Shown: positions 35,763-50,165 of the stretch, piece by piece
Layout: each line of letters begins with the position of its first letter
Position numbering within the stretch: the stretch's first letter is position 1
Source: Sternotherus odoratus
Lineage: Eukaryota > Chordata > Testudines > Kinosternidae
Assembly (NCBI GenBank): GCA_032164245.1
Contig: JAVMKO010000002.1
Coordinates: 88,797,340 to 88,861,339 of the forward strand
Length of the DNA stretch: 64,000 nt
Reading direction: 5' to 3'
The notes under the pieces: generated by a model
Told to the model about the DNA's origin: nothing
The model's input: the letters and a program-made list of their open reading frames with translations, nothing else
The model's database searches: none
Program-made: the position numbers and the translations under genes

Positions 35763-38601
35763 TTGCCTTGCAGAGTAATAGTAGGTTCATCCCATCCACC
35801 AAACTTTCTTTAATCATTCTCCTGTGAATCCACTCTGGCTACTCACAGAAATTCCAGATCTTCTGTTCCCAAAGGAGCAGTGCACCCAGTTGACCAATTT
35901 TACCTTAAGCCACTGCTCCTGCAAACCACCACAGCACTTAAAGTAAATCAAGGAAAAGGATTATATAAGACAGAATAGGGGTTGCACTAGAAACAAGAGA
36001 GAATGGTGAAAATAAATGGCCACAATACAAAACAAAACACAAAATGCAAAGCTGGGTCTACATTTCTCAATTGCTACCTTTCCTGTCTAATAAAGTAGAT
36101 TTCCCTCCAAAGTCTAGTCTGTGGAAGAGCTGGCTGGTTTCTACCGGGAGCCAAAAGTTGAAGTTCATTAAAGCATCTACCTCCAGTCTGGGTTTTCTCA
36201 CAGTGAATGGATGTAGTGTATCTTTTCCTGCAAGCTGTTATACTGAAAGTCTATTGTTTCTATTCATAGGCAGGGCAAACCCCTGGCTTGCTGTAGACAG
36301 TTCTTTTCTATCCTTATGTGGTTTTGATTGTGTGTTTGTCATTGTCTGATGGTTTTCCATTAACTGCTCTGGATGTGGCAAGGGTAGACAATAGAACATT
36401 GCATTATCTCACCAACTGAGTGACAACTCACTCTTTTATTCATCAGCCTGTTGTACTGTTCCCTTCTCCTTAACATAGATACCATCCAAGAATTTTCTGA
36501 TATCCCTGACTGGTTGCCTGCTGGATGATGAAGGATAATTTGCATCGTCCCTTCTATTAACAGTACCATTAGCAGAATAAATACACCCAATATCAATTAG
36601 GAAGGGAATAATTGGTAAACAAATATTCAGTCCTCTGTGAATGTCCTGCTCCCATTGATATGAATGGCAGTCGCATGTGTACAACTGTGGACCTCTGATT
36701 TGAAGGGTCTCGAAAGCCAGTCACAAATATAACTACTTACCTTCCTCCCCAGAAGCAAACTTTTGCATGTGGAGCTTACCCGAAAGAAATAAAGTGTTGT
36801 CTGTAGTCAGCACAACCAGGATTTGAGCACAGTCCCCCAGGAGCCACTGAGTGGAACAGATGAATGCATTAGTTTTCTGAGAACTGCCATGCTGAATCTT
36901 ACCATCTTATGACACTTCAAACACGTCAAGCACATTATTTGGATGACTTGAAATCAGGTTTCTCAGGTGTATTATAAAGGAACATTCATTTATGCTGGCT
37001 GTGGAGTAAGTCTCTCAAGTCCATCAGCATCTTACCTATATTCACCTAGATACCAGAGTTACATGACCTCTGGAAATTTAAAATGTTTAGATAAGGGAGA
37101 GTGTGAGTGGGGAGAGGGAATAGTAATATCGCAGTGTTATGATAATCAGGCCTCCAAGGATTCTGCAAAACTCTAATGGTAATTTTTGCAGCCATCTTTG
37201 TGCCTCTGAAGATCTCCACCAAAAACATTTTCAAGTCTGACTAATTTCTGGGCCTGTAGGGTTTGTTCTTCTGAGTCATTAATAAAATCAGAAACATTGT
37301 ATTTAACATCTACAGTGATAATGGAAGAAGCTGAAGTATACACTAAACGCATATACCGCTTGGTTAGATTCATAAGGAGAGAAGTACAGGATGCTCTTTA
37401 ACAAGTCGAGGTCATGTCATTGACAAGAGTGGCATAAAGAGATCCCAGCCTGTGGGGTCAAGATTGAATATTTCCTGCTTTCATTGATTTGTTTCACATA
37501 AACGTACTCTGATATGTGTGTTTTTTCTCTTTCTGAAGAGAGCCATTTCATTTTGGAAGTGAAGTGGAAATAACTGCTAGGGACATTGCAAGATAAACAC
37601 TGGAAAGCTATAAAAAGTCAAATGCATGGGCTTAAGCAATATCAGATTTGCTGCATCTTCTGGGGCTAATGAAGTACAAGAGGTTGATTTGAGGTAGTTT
37701 TTTCTGAAAGGGTTATGATGATGAGCAGGAGAAACTAATTTTGATTTTCTTCTAAAAGTCACTGCAACATATATTACTGGGAAAGCCAAGAGGACAATGT
37801 CCTCCAGGGAAAATGAGCAATTCATAATATTCAGCAAATGAAATAAAGACCTCTAAAGATGACAACTAAGTCTTTAGTTTTAGAGCTTTAAGAATAATGT
37901 TCTGTGGGTTTGGTTTCTGCTTTGTATTGACTTGTTGGACTGAAGTTCTTTTACTTCGAGGCTAAGAATTTTTTTCCCCCCTCTCTCACAAATTGCCTCT
38001 TACAATGTTATTGGGTTGGTAGGAAAAAAAGCAGCTATTTCCCAGGAAGTGGAACGCACATCCTCAGAGGTTACTTAAAAGACCTTTTTAGTTTCTAATT
38101 TTGACATTTCAAATGTTTCTTTATGGAGTTCACTCTAAAAGGCAGCCAGTGCCGCTAGTTAATGGAGGTTATAATGGACTATCAGGATTCATATGATCTT
38201 TCCTTATTTCACACTTTTCTTTTTCTCTTTTCCCCCCATTAGTGAAAATGTGACTGTAATTAACCTCGCATTAGGATGTGAAAAGCTTGCTACTTTTCTG
38301 CATATAGGAATTCCATTTCTTTGTTACTGTTACTGGACCTGTTTCCTGCTTGACCCAAAAGCTGGTGATTTTGTTACCCAGCAAAACTTCTGTATTGATT
38401 TATATGCTAGAGCACTCACTGATCTCCCCCCAGCACTCACAGTGCACATTGTCCCCATCAATGTGATGTGATCAAATTCAGATTTTTCAGGGGAGACTCA
38501 AAAGGCCAGTTTATTTATACAGTGGACATGTAGGCTTACTTTGGGTGACAGCATTTATGCTCATGTCCATCAATATAAAACTTTACATATTTAAGGCCTG
38601 A
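35763..38601. other. Unassigned DNA
   Basis: The part at about 35850-36100 (GTGCACCCAGTTGACC ... AAAGTAAATCAAGG) looks like a worn reverse-oriented retroelement, as at 7.3 kb, but cannot be named. The rest shows no gene or terminus. Confidence 0.4.
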
Positions 38602-38609
38602 TCCTGTGA

Positions 38610-38732
38610 TACAGTGACCAGATGTCCCAATTTTATAGGGACAGTCCCGATTTTGGGCTCATTTTCTTTTATAGGCTCCTATTAACCCCCACCCCTTGTC
38701 CTGATTTTTCACATTTTCTGTCTGGTCAGCTA
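38610..38732. mobile_element. 123-bp hAT-type MITE, copy 1
   Basis: It starts TACAGTGACCAGATGTCCC and ends TCTGTCTGGTCAGCTA, giving inverted ends. It is flanked by TCCTGTGA (38602-38609) and TCCTATGA (38733-38740), an 8-bp duplication with one mismatch. The body contains TTATAGGGACAGTCCCGATT. Confidence 0.88.
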
Positions 38733-38740
38733 TCCTATGA

Positions 38741-41700
38741 CCTTTACTCACATGGGCAGTCTATGGGAATATCAGTGTTTTCAGGATGATAACCTTAAAT
38801 GTCAATCCCTGAACCCAGTATTGTGTGCTATCCCAGTGGCAGCTTACTTTGTACTGCATGATTCTTCTTGCATTCATGTTTGGCTATGCCTCCTAACTTC
38901 TTCAAGTTCAACACAAAACAAACTGAATTTTGCTCAATGAGTCCCTTCAATGAGGGTCTAATTTTTCCTTGGTTGTTATCTTACTATCCTAATTTACCTT
39001 TCCTGCCCTCAGGGCTTGATCCTCTAATGGTGCAGGGTCAGAGCCTCATTGCTTGTAAACGCTGCAGTTATTTTTTAATTTACAATTGGCTGTCAAGTTA
39101 TGTTACTACAGTATCACCATAGGAACCTCTTCACTCTGCGACCTACATTGTTTCACTAGGATGCTGAGTTTTTTAACACATGCCTCGTCTTTGCCACTTC
39201 CCACCACATATAACAAAGTTCTTTTTCCCATTCTGCTGGTCGCTATTCTTAGATGCTGCCTGAAGAAAACCAACATTTCTGATCAAATGTCTCCCATTTC
39301 AGGCATCTTTACTCACTTTCTCTGGACCAAATAAATGATTTTAAGGCTGCTTTAGGTACATAAAAGGCACAAACAGGCTTCAACATATCGGTAAGTTTTC
39401 CTCGGATCCCAGTATCCAGGTTGTAACTCTTGTTTCAATTTGGAGAGGGTTGGTTCTCTACATAGTATTTAGTATTCTGTCCCTACGAAAGTTTTCTCAC
39501 AAAGTTTCCTGGAATGATGTTCTCTCTCCTCTTTATTATCAAATTCGTTTATTTAGCCTTGTCTTTGAACTGTGCGTGGTGTTGTGGTTTTTTTTTTTTT
39601 GGGGTATGTTGTTTGAAGTCATGTAAAGTACTCTGAGGTGTTTCAGGAAGGGTTTATTTGAGCTTATATGTGGCTGAGTCTGTGAAACACTTTGAAAATG
39701 TGTATGGCTCATGTGAGTTAATCAAGATTATTGCCAAAGGGGGAAAAATAAAAAAGAACGTAATGTAACAATTTTTTTTCTGTGACAAGCTGAAGTATTC
39801 TCGGAGCAAGCATAAGCCTGCCTTATTTCCATAGTGTGTTTGAAACAACAGGTGAGGAGGACCTCTGGGGCTCAGAAAATCACAGAATATGTAGCCTTTG
39901 CTTCACGTGTATAGAGTGTAAGTAGCACACCTTGTGGTGTTTTGATCATCTTCACTTTAATTCAGAATTGTAAATCATCTCTTCGCTGTGTATGCTCATT
40001 AATGTAAATATTACAAAAATGTTTCACAGAATATTAAGATTAATATTTCCTTTAATTCCTTACTCTGAGATTCGTAATTCAAACTCCTGCAATGTTTCTC
40101 CAAGGTTTCACACTGAAGGCTTTCATGGCTACAGAAGGATCTGAATTTGTTCTAGAGGCTTTTGATTATGGTCTCTGCAGTGGAAACAATCCTGTCGGGA
40201 CTGTCTGGGTAAATTCGGTTCAGTTACACTGGAGTAAATCAGTGGATCTTCTCCAGCTTTACACCAGTGCAAGTGAGAGCAGAACTTGACTCTAGGTATT
40301 TTTGTGGGGGGTTTTAGCTGTTGCACTTGTACTATAATTTAGAGTAAAGCTCTCATAGTGGCCAGGGTCCTGCCATGTTATATTATGCTTGTACCCAAAT
40401 AGAAAAATCACGCTTAAAAAATCCCCCTAATTTTAAAAACAAAAATTGTAAATACATATCACATTGAGCGCCTGATCCTGCAAACTTTTACTATCCTGTC
40501 TATTGTTTACTTGAACAAGCGATCCCATTCAAGTAAATGGGCATATGGATTTCTAATGTGCATAATGGTTTTCAGGACTGAGCTCTCTCAGAGCTTTTTA
40601 AAACCATATCTATTTACCCAGTTGTTCACACTATAATTACTAGTTCAGAGTTCTTATACTTTAACATGTAATTATGTATGCTGAATAATTTTTAATAAGC
40701 ATTGTATTTCTTGATAGGCTTTGATAGTTCCATTGCAGACCGTAATTGTTTAAATTCCCAAAATGCATATGTGCATTCTTTAAAATTTGCTTTTTGGTTG
40801 GTATCAAATATGGCCTATTGTTAGCATCGAGATGCTACAGATTTTAAGTGTTCATTTTTAAGGCTGTCTGGGACCAATTCTGTTATCTAATAAATGAGGG
40901 ACGCTCCGACCGACTTACAGAGGAGAGGCCTCGTGTGCGACACAGCCCCAAATTTGTCCCTAAAAAATGTTTTCATGGGAGTTGTGGATTTGGTGAGCTG
41001 TTTGGAAGGAAGCTATTGTAAAGGGTGCTGCAGTGCAAACTATAGTCAGCTGGGACCAAATCTAGCTTCAGACTATGTGTGGGCCTGAAAAACAGTAGCC
41101 AGATGGAGAATTGCAGTGTCACCGTTGCATCCTGATGGTAGCTCCTTTGAAACCTCCAAAGCCAATACTTCTCTTGTCCCTCCACATACTGAGTCAGAGA
41201 GGAGCTTTTCCGGGCAAGGTCTAAAGGTCAAAAGTTGTTGTCCTCACATTTTATTTTGTGTCCCCCTTATCCATCCATGGCATCCTTTTGCTCTGGTTGA
41301 ATGTCCTGGCAAAAGTAGTTTTGCATGATGCAATATTTCTGCCACAGACAGACTGAGTAGCTGCTCAAGGACAGTGTGGGCACTCCTGAGTTGGCCAGAA
41401 ACCTAGTACAAATTTACACTACTTTATTTATATCAGATTTGGGAGGGAAAGATGTGGCTAGTTTCTGGCTGTAGTTTTATGCTACTGAACCACACCCCAT
41501 TACTCTCGTTAGCAATAGACAGTCATAGCTGTGCACTCAGAGACTTCCCCTGGGCCATCTTGGAACTCTTTCCACCCCATGTGGAGATATTTTGATCAAG
41601 AATTCCAGTCTGTCCCAAAGCCCCATGGCTGTGGTTGATAAACCACAGCCTCTATTCCAGTTCATGCAATGGCTGGCCATGCAGGTTAATACTTGTTTCA

Positions 41701-43699
41701 CTCACATCTCTCCCAAAGAACTAAAGAAGCTGAAGGTCCTTAGTAATGGTAGTTTTAATGTACTAGTATCTCGACCAACATGGAGCTAATCTTTTTTTTT
41801 TTACATGTTTCAGTACAGCTTACTGCCATCTCTTTGGAAATCTCCGAATGCACTTGGCATTGTATGTTTTTAGCTCTTTCTGTTAACTGCCTCACTAAAA
41901 CTACAATAAACCAGTAACAACCTACATAACAAGGGTTTGATGGCTTTCCTTTTCAATAATGTAGTTATTGCCTGACTACTTTCCTAGCTCAGCCAATATC
42001 AGTATAAGACAAGCATATTTATGGAGGCACAGTACAGATCTCTGGGGTATGCTCAGAAAGGATCTGAGATTCTTGGCAGTGAGCAACAGTTAGTTATTTT
42101 TCTGTTTCCTGAAAGTGAGAATCCACCACAGTATGTCAGCTCATACCACTCTTTGCACTCACAGAAGTGGGCTGTTATTAAAAAAAATTAATTATACCTT
42201 GGAATGAAACTAGTCTGCAATTTTCAAGTTATCCTATGCATCATTGGAGGTTTCAGTGCAAAACAACAAAGCAGGAAAAAACAGCTGCAGTTTCATTAAA
42301 CGGGATAAAAATGTGTGAGAGATTGAACCCTCGAGCTTCAGGGTGTAAATCAAGCACTAACTGTTTAGGTTTAGGAAGAAACTTCCCCTAAGAGTAAGAT
42401 ATGCCATTATGGTCCATTATGAGCTTTCTTGAACCTTCTTTTGAAGCATTTGACACTAACCACTGAGGTTTCATCTTATTCCACTTATGAGTGTTACTAG
42501 AAAAGCCTGGCTTTGAGCCACTCATTTCTGGAATTTCAGGTGGCCATCAAAGATATTCAGTTTAGACATATAAACATGATGGTCTATCTTCACTTGAAAT
42601 AAAAAGTTTAATATAAAATCACATTCACAAATAATTGAAAATTACATCAGATGGCAGTGGAAACAACAACAGCTCTGGTTGTTAATATGTACATCTTTGG
42701 CATTATACATGTTAGTGGGGATCGTTTGCAGTCCTACTTATGTTATTTATTACAGAGCTAACAGATGCCTCCTCTGAGGAGCCCACAAAAATGACTTCAC
42801 AGTCATCAACAGCTTAAGCTTCCTAGACTTAGTCCAATGGCAGCATCAGGCTGACAAGGACAAGTCTCCTGAAAATATAGATATAAAGAGAGGGAGAAAT
42901 GTAACCAGTATTTTAGAAGGGGCTTTGGTACAGCAGCTACAGTCTGGCACCAGGAGCTATGATACCATGATTACAGAATATCTTGTCCATTGTTTTGAAA
43001 TCCTATCTTAATCAGCATATTGATCAGAGATTCCCAAAAACCTGTTTTCCTAAAAATGTCAGTGATTTCAATGTAATCTTATTCTTTCATTAATTTTATA
43101 AACCTTTCTACAGCAGTTCTCTTACTCCGTGGTTGTGTATTGATCATATTTTCTTAGAGATATAAATACGCTCCTCCCTTGATGCCTAGGCAGATATAAA
43201 CAATACAGATTTGTGGGTTATGCTTATCTCATATTCGCCCTTCTCATAAAACCATCTAAGGAGGACATTTGCCCTGGAACAGAGGCTAGAACTAAGCCTG
43301 ACCACCAATAAATTATTTTAAGAATTATGCTTAATTTAGGGATTGTGCTAGCACAGGGATGAATTCCACTCTAGGAAAACAGGCCAAGCACCTAACATTA
43401 GTTTTAATGCAAAACATCCATAGACTTGAATGTTAATAAGGTAGAGATATATATTATCACTGAATTCCACAAAGTGGCGCAATTAATTTTGTCGAAATTA
43501 TCATACTGACTTTCCAGTTTAAATGACAGTACCAAATAACTCACTACTGTAGGTGTTCAGACAGTAGAGGGATAGGCACCAATATAAAACCCTAACATAA
43601 ACACCATTTCACAGTCAAAATGCCCAGAGCAGAGAAACTACCTCAAAAAGCTTTTAAATGCTCCTTGATCAAGCTTCCTAAATGTGGGATGTCCTGAGA
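38741..43699. other. Unassigned AT-rich DNA
   Basis: No coding or RNA gene was recognised. CAGTTACACTGGAGTAAATC near 40220-40285 is a copy of a TTACACTGGTGTAAAT-type dispersed motif. The remainder may include conserved non-coding sequence, but this cannot be judged from one genome. Confidence 0.4.
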
Positions 43700-43707
43700 T
43701 GCTGAAA

Positions 43708-43823
43708 TAGGGTGGCCAGATGTCCCAATTTTATAGGGACAGTCCCATTTTTGGGTTTTTTTCTTACATTGGCTTCTATTACCCCCTACCCTGATTTTTG
43801 ACACTTGCTGTCTGGACACCCAG
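43708..43823. mobile_element. 116-bp hAT-type MITE, copy 2
   Basis: Starts TAGGGTGGCCAGATGTCCC, ends GCTGTCTGGACACCCAG. Flanked by perfect TGCTGAAA duplications (43700-43707 and 43824-43831). Same family as copy 1. Confidence 0.9.
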
Positions 43824-43831
43824 TGCTGAAA

Positions 43832-45076
43832 GGAGCATATTCTAAAGGTGCAGATGGGAGCAAACCAGCTCTAACTCAGTGCAGTTAATGGGATAGCGAG
43901 TGCACCTTTTATTGAAAATGTATCTCCAGTCTTTGCCAGCGTAGAACCTGATTCTCTATTGCCTTACATATTGGGCAGTCATCTACACCTGCTCAAAGTG
44001 TGAAACACACCCAATCAAAAAGATTCTCCTATCCCAATCTACTCCCACAGCAGGTGATTTGACAAGATTTGATTTGACCTTGTGATTGTGGTATCTGATA
44101 AAACACTTACAAGATCACAAAGACACTTACTTTACCACCATTAGATGAAGGATATCAGTCATAGGTGCCTGGGACTGGTAAGGGTTGAGGACACCTAGGA
44201 GATTGTGACTGGGGGTGCACCATGAACATTTTTTCAATAAATGTCCCTCAAACGTATTGGAAGTAGTGGCAGGACGTGGTCCTGTGTCTGTCTCTTCTGA
44301 TCTAGTGAGAAAGAAAAAAATAACACAGGCATATGGAAATGGCAGTGTAATAATATCCATTTCATTTTATTAATCTGGAACTGATTAACTCAAGAGGGGC
44401 AGGGTACATTGCAGCAACAAGTGGGTTTTGTTCAGTTAAGCATAATGAATACGACTACAAAGAGTATTCTGCTGTTTACCAACCTATATTACATTTCTGC
44501 TCCACCAACAGGCTGTCTACCAGATTAAATTGTGTATGTTGTTGTTAGCACAGTTGTATGGATTGGCTTTTGTTACTGTATAAATATGTGGTTTGCTGAT
44601 GATATTTATTTCCCATCTGTACTTTTAGTTACATGTGTCATGAGCGGCATAAATGCTTCTTCCAAGTAAACAATCTGGTAGCAGTTGAGATTGCTAAATC
44701 CATAACTCTAAAGAAAACTGCTTTTGTCTATTAAAGTGCTAAGACCTTCCCCTGTGAGGAAATGTGTTTATGTGAGTAGTCGGGGTACTTTTTGTCTCCC
44801 AGCAGCATCGAAAAACCTGAAAATGTTTAGTTTAACTGGCTGCAGCTGGTGCTGATCCTATGATGACAGTAGAGGTTTAAAAGGCTTTGCAAAGGGAAAA
44901 AATTAGATTATGCCCTATTTTAATTGTATTTCCTTACGATGGACAATCAAAGCCTGAGACCTGAATTTTTGTGGTTTGGGTTTTTTCACATTAGAAATTC
45001 AGATCTGACTCCCTTGTCTTTTCCTAGAAGACTCTGTGGACAATTGGAGAACTAGTAGGATTATGACACCTTATGT
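43832..45076. other. Unassigned AT-rich DNA
   Basis: No gene or element terminus was recognised. Confidence 0.45.
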
Positions 45077-45570
45077 AAGGCTACGATTTAGTCATGGATA
45101 TTTTTAGTTAAAGTCCTGGACCGGTCATGGGCAATCCTGTCCATGACTTATTCTATAAATGCCCCTGACTAAATCTTAGTGGGGTGGAGCACCCGGGGAG
45201 GCCGCTGCTGGGAGGGGGCAGGCCCAAAGGCACCAGCTGTGGGGGGGCTGCCAAGCAGTGGCTTCTCTGACTGTCCCAGGGACTGCTACTCAGGCAGTCC
45301 CCAGGCCCAGCCACACTAGCCACAGCTCAGGTGGTCCCCTGGTTAGCTAGACCATGGCTGCCCAAGTAGTGGCCAGTCCGGCTGGCCCCAGGGCCGCTCT
45401 AGCAGTGGCCGGTGTCGTTGTCCCTGGGGCCACCTGAGCAGCTGGCCTGGGAGCCAGCTCCTTGTATGTCCCTGGGGTCAGCCACAATGGCCACTGCAGA
45501 AGTCACGGAGATTGCGTAAGGTCATGCAATCCGTGACTTCCACGACCTCCGCGACAGACACGGAGCTCTA
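45077..45570 (+). mobile_element. AAGGCTACGATTT inverted-repeat element, copy 1
   Basis: The left end is AAGGCTACGATTTAGTCATGG. The right end carries GAAGTCACGG...CATGCAATCCGTGACTTC and ACGACCTCCGCGACAGACACGG, partly mirroring the left. The interior (45180-45480) is GC-rich. Two relatives lie at 48393-48601 and 49845-50165. No convincing target duplication was found. Confidence 0.65.
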
Positions 45571-47906
45571 ATCATAAGTATCAAGAAGGTGAAGACTGAG
45601 CAATGGATATCAAAAGGGATTTTTATTCAGGTTGATTAAAACGTGTACAGTATTTAACTCAAACCTTTGCCAAAGATATAGGAGAAAAGTGTTTGTTTTG
45701 TGGAAGGTTCAATATCCTGCCCCTTAAAGGCAGCAGAAGTTCCCACTCCAGTTTTCTGGCCCTCCGAGGTGTTCTCCAGAAAAAACAGGGAAAAATTAAA
45801 CTTGACATTCCTGTTATTTTTAAGGCAAAATCCAAGAAAAATAAATGTTAAATCCCCCTCAATCTTTAAACATTACAAAGAAGCAACGAGGGCACAAAAC
45901 CCACGGTTTTCTGTCTGTGGGTCACTTTTAACTGGCTGGCTATTTTCACACTGGGGGAGTGTGTGGTTTGTTTCTCCTTCCTTTTCTTTAACTTTTGAGA
46001 GATTTGAGGTTCTATAATTGATGGGATTAGGTGTAGCTCCTCTACAGATTTTTGCATGTGCTTGATCTTGCACAAGGTGTTAAAGATGCAGGCCTAAATT
46101 ATAGCTTTGATGGAACTACTGAAGTACATAAATCCTTGCAGGATTGGGGCTTAAATATGAAAGTAGTGCAATATGACAATCAGTATTACAGATGTACAAG
46201 CTTCGAGAAAGTCACTAGCCATGCTCTAGCTTGGAGCCTAATTTGGCATAAGAAAGGTAGAGGATAAATAACCTTCAAATGTACTAAGAAAAAAACAGGC
46301 CCCTGGATTTTTCTTAGTGTTACAACAAGCAATCATGGAAAATCAGAGATAAGTGAAGATTAAAAACTGAGATGCCTGGATGAAAATTTGATATATATGT
46401 TCGGTGTATAGACAACGGGAAATCTTTTTTTGCACTCTATGGAATGATTCAGACTGATTAGACTGCAGCTAAATGTTGGCTGCAAAGTGCAGGTGATTGT
46501 TGCGGGAAAAGTAAGGTAATGGAAAGAGGAAGAGAGATTGGGTAACCAAAATGCCTACAGAGAGCATGTGAGTGAATACGTGGGAAATAACATATGGTAG
46601 TTTTACTCTGAAAAGTGACTATATAAAAATGGCACTGCCTGGCTTTACAAGTCTGCTCCCTGTGTGCATGCAGAGCCATATGTGCTTATTTTAGCGACAA
46701 AGGTAAATTTTTACCATGGTCTTCCCTGGAGACACAACACCACTGAGTTGGGAGTGTGTTGGGTTCTGTTCTGGCTTGTACTTTATTTCAGAGCCATCTG
46801 TGCACTCTCATTTGCCTTCAAATTACTCTCCCACTGAAGGCAGGAGAATTACACTGGTGTAACTGAAAACATATTTGGACAATGGGGGCAACATTTGGCT
46901 TGCTGAATTTTATTGACGATTCATGAGCCAGGGAAGTCCCAGTTTAACCTTCAGATCCCAGACTGAGTTTGTTGAGATTGAAGTTAGGAAAAAAATAACT
47001 CTTTCCCTGTAAATGGAGTGAATGAGCGATCTGGAAATCATTGAGACATAGTAAACATGGAGCCCCATGGTATTATTTGTATAGTCACTTCTCAAAGTAC
47101 AAGGGCACTGTAAGCTCCAAAGCAAATAACATCCATACGTTTTAGAGAGGAATAAAGAGGAAACATTAAGAGCTGAAATACTAAAAGACTTTGGACCAAA
47201 TCTTGAGAAAGGATTTATGTTTCTAAGGTATCTGTTTACAGAGGCAGGAGTCATAACAAAAGCCCTTGTGCTTTCTCCCCCCTCTGTTGTGTGTTAATGA
47301 GTGAGGCATGATGGACCATGGTGAGCAGTACAGAGGGAAAAGGCAGCTGCATGGGATGGTCTTTTTTTGACATACCTGCTTGATTCCCCTCTCTAATAGA
47401 TCTGCACAGCGGATAGATCACACTGAGAAGGGAGGCACAGTAGGGGATTAGGTCTCAATAGGAAACGGGGAGGAACTATGTTGTGTCACGGTTTGTTTAC
47501 CTTATGCAGTTAAAGTTGCAGACTTTGCTTCTTGAAGCTACTACTAAGTTACTTTATTCTCTGTGAACCATTCTGAAGGCATCACAGAGTGCATCCATGA
47601 GTTGACCAGCTCATGGCAGTACAACCACTGGCACAACTCTGCTGACTTGGCTCCAAAGGAGATAGAGCACAGTGTGAAGGGAAAGTAGTTCAGTGTAGTT
47701 GGCTGAGATCTGCCAACTCCGGGGTGGGGTGGTTGTGGGTTGTTATCCGACAGATCTGTGGCCACATGTTTGGCTTTTTGTTTGATGCTTTGTGGGAACT
47801 TGGGAGATGCCTATTAATTTTCAGTGCAAGTATTCTAGCAAAATACCCATAAAAATCCTTAAACAAAGGCGAGTACAAGTGCTAGCAATCACACAAGATT
47901 TCTGTA
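45571..47906. other. Unassigned AT-rich DNA
   Basis: No gene was recognised. A minor GAATTACACTGGTGTAACTG motif lies near 46850. Confidence 0.45.
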
Positions 47907-48112
47907 GAATCATAGAACTGTTGGGCTGGAAGGGGACCTTGAGAGATCGTCTAGCCCCCATCCCAAGTGCTGTGGCAGGATTCAATACACCTAAAGCCAT
48001 CCCTGATCCATATTTGTCTAACCTGTTTATACAAGCCTCCAGTGACCAGAATCTACAACCTCCCTGGGTTTTTGTGCATCTAGTACAAATCTGCACAGAT
48101 CTCCACTGCAGG
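47907..48112 (-). mobile_element. CR1 LINE 3' end fragment
   Basis: It starts GAATCATAGAACTGTTGGGC and continues AAGGGGACCTTGAGAGATCG, then GCCATCCCTGATCC and CCAGTGACCAGAATC. This is the reverse-oriented CR1 3' terminal region, older and more diverged than the 25.8-kb copy. Confidence 0.75.
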
Positions 48113-48392
48113 TTGGATTCTTCTGGCTATAACTAAAGATGATTATAATAGAAGAATAGGTTTATTAAAGGCATCTGCTATAAACAGCCTGACAAGAAGG
48201 AGCAAAATACAGAGAAGAAAACAGTGATCAAAGTTTGTGGAAAGCAGCAAACCAATGGTAAGGGGTGATTTCAAACACAGTACCTGACATGTAGTGAGAA
48301 ATGTCTGTATTCTCTGAACAGGACAAGTGCTTCTTTGCATAAAATATAAAGGAAAGAAACAATTTCCGACTAAGGTTGTGTGGTTTGTACAT

Positions 48393-48601
48393 AAAGCTAC
48401 AATTTTGGCATGGGTATCTTTATTAAAAGTCACAGACAGGACATGGGCAATACATCACACTGAAGCCGAAGCCTGAGTCCCACTGCCCGGGCAGAAGCCG
48501 AAGTCCACGCTCCACCGCCCAAGGCTGAAGTCGAAGCCAAAGAACTTGCAGATATGTGAAAATCATGGAATCTGTGACCTCCGTGACAGAATCGTAGCCT
48601 T
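48393..48601 (+). mobile_element. AAGGCTACGATTT element, copy 2
   Basis: The left end is AAAGCTACAATTTTGGCATGG. The right end, reverse-complemented, is AAGGCTACGATTCTGTCACGG, giving clear TIRs. The interior is a short CGAAGCC/GAAGCCGAAG array with CACTGCCCGGG. Confidence 0.75.
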
Positions 48602-49844
48602 GCACTATGGTCAAAATATAGGTGTAGAGTGACACTTCTAGGTGTTGAGTGACAAGATCAGATTAGTCAAGACTAAGTTTATATTTGTCATAGTCTAATT
48701 AGGGTTACAAATGTTACCACTGTGAAGCCAAATAAGGATGTTGTATTTCAGCATAGCAAATTTCAGAAGAATTTGGGAAGAGCCAAGTGAAACCAAATGA
48801 GGTAAATCAGTGGAAGGTTAGGACATGCAGGGGAGATGAAAGTGCTGAGTGAAAATTTATAACCCTTAGATTTACAGTACATTATGTGCCATCTAGCAAA
48901 AAGGAAACTAGTAATGGCAAAACAGATTTGGAAGTTAGTAACCAAGGGGGATGGAGATGGGCAAGGTTTAAAGCACCTGTTGCAGATGCTGGACTGGAAG
49001 AATTAAGCAATGAAGTGTGGCAAATGTAAGCAAAAAGAAAATGGGGTGAAATTAAAGGAGCATGTCACTAGAGAGTAAGAAATTATTTGGAAAAAGTTAC
49101 AATAAAACAGGGAACAAACATCAGTAAAACAGGCTGACTTAGAATTATGGAAATTAATTTGAAAATACCTACGGGACCATCTTGTCATCTCCTTGCCATG
49201 CAGCACTGGAACATTATAATTTTTTGTCCAGTTTAGTTTTAAATGAATCAAGTAATAATATTGATTGGGCACCATCAAACAGTATCTTATAGTGTCCTCT
49301 GGACTCCAAAGGATAAATTTTCAAAAGACCTCCAGTGTGTGTGCCTGTATCCACCTAAACATGCAAAACCGCTATTGATCACGTACAGCAGTATTTGAGC
49401 AGAAAGTTGAGTAACTACATGCCCAATTACCCAGTCTATATGCCAAGAGGGGTATGTGTGCCATGCTTTTTGTACAAACAAATCATAAGGCTGTGGAAAC
49501 TTGGCTCCAAATATCTCTTCTTTTCAATCCACTGCTCTGAAGTAAAGAAAACACCAGTCATTATTTATTTAGGACAAACATTATTTTCTGCTCTCACACT
49601 CCCTGTGAGGTTGTTGTAAAGTCACAAATCCTATTTGCACTAGTTCATAAAAAAGTAAGTACAGGTGGTAAGAAGGTGACACTCATGAATAAAGCAGTAA
49701 GCAAAGAGGACAAGTTAATTTCATCTTCCATCATAAATATAGAGGGAAAAAGTTTGCTGACTGAAAAGATTTCTAAACTCAATTTAAAGGCTTTGGATGA
49801 CTGGATCAAAAGTCTTTGTGAAAAGGGCAGAGGTGAAGGTTTCA
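48602..49844. other. Unassigned AT-rich DNA
   Basis: No gene or repeat terminus was recognised. Confidence 0.45.
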
Positions 49845-50165
49845 TCTCCTCACCCCCTGCACCTGCTGCTGGCTCGCCGCTCACGTCTTCTCACAGACAC
49901 CCCCACTGCCCGCTGACCGGGTAGCAGCAGTGGTGACGGGGCTCTGGGCTGCCTCCACCCCACCCCAGCAGTGGCCGGGCCCAGAGTGCCCCACACAGGA
50001 TCAGCAGCATCCCCGAAAGCGCCTCACCGTGCCCCTCCGCCAGCACCCAAGATCTAGTAAGGGCCATTTTTAGTAAAAGTCATGGACAGGTCACCATCCC
50101 GTGAATTGCCTGTGACCTGTCTATGACTTTTACTAAAAATACCTGTGACTAAGTCGTAGCCTTAG
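49845..50165 (-). mobile_element. AAGGCTACGATTT element, copy 3
   Basis: On the minus strand it begins AAGGCTACGACTTAGTCACAGG. An internal palindrome at about 50071-50140 pairs AGTAAAAGTCATGGACAGGTCAC with GTGACCTGTCTATGACTTTTACT-like sequence. GC-rich body at 49850-50045. The left boundary is uncertain. Confidence 0.65.

Noticed and set aside
38193..38471. ORF preceded by a pyrimidine tract and AG at about 38240, resembling an exon
   Set aside because: No recognised domain and no supporting neighbouring exon. A splice acceptor-like tract alone is common by chance.
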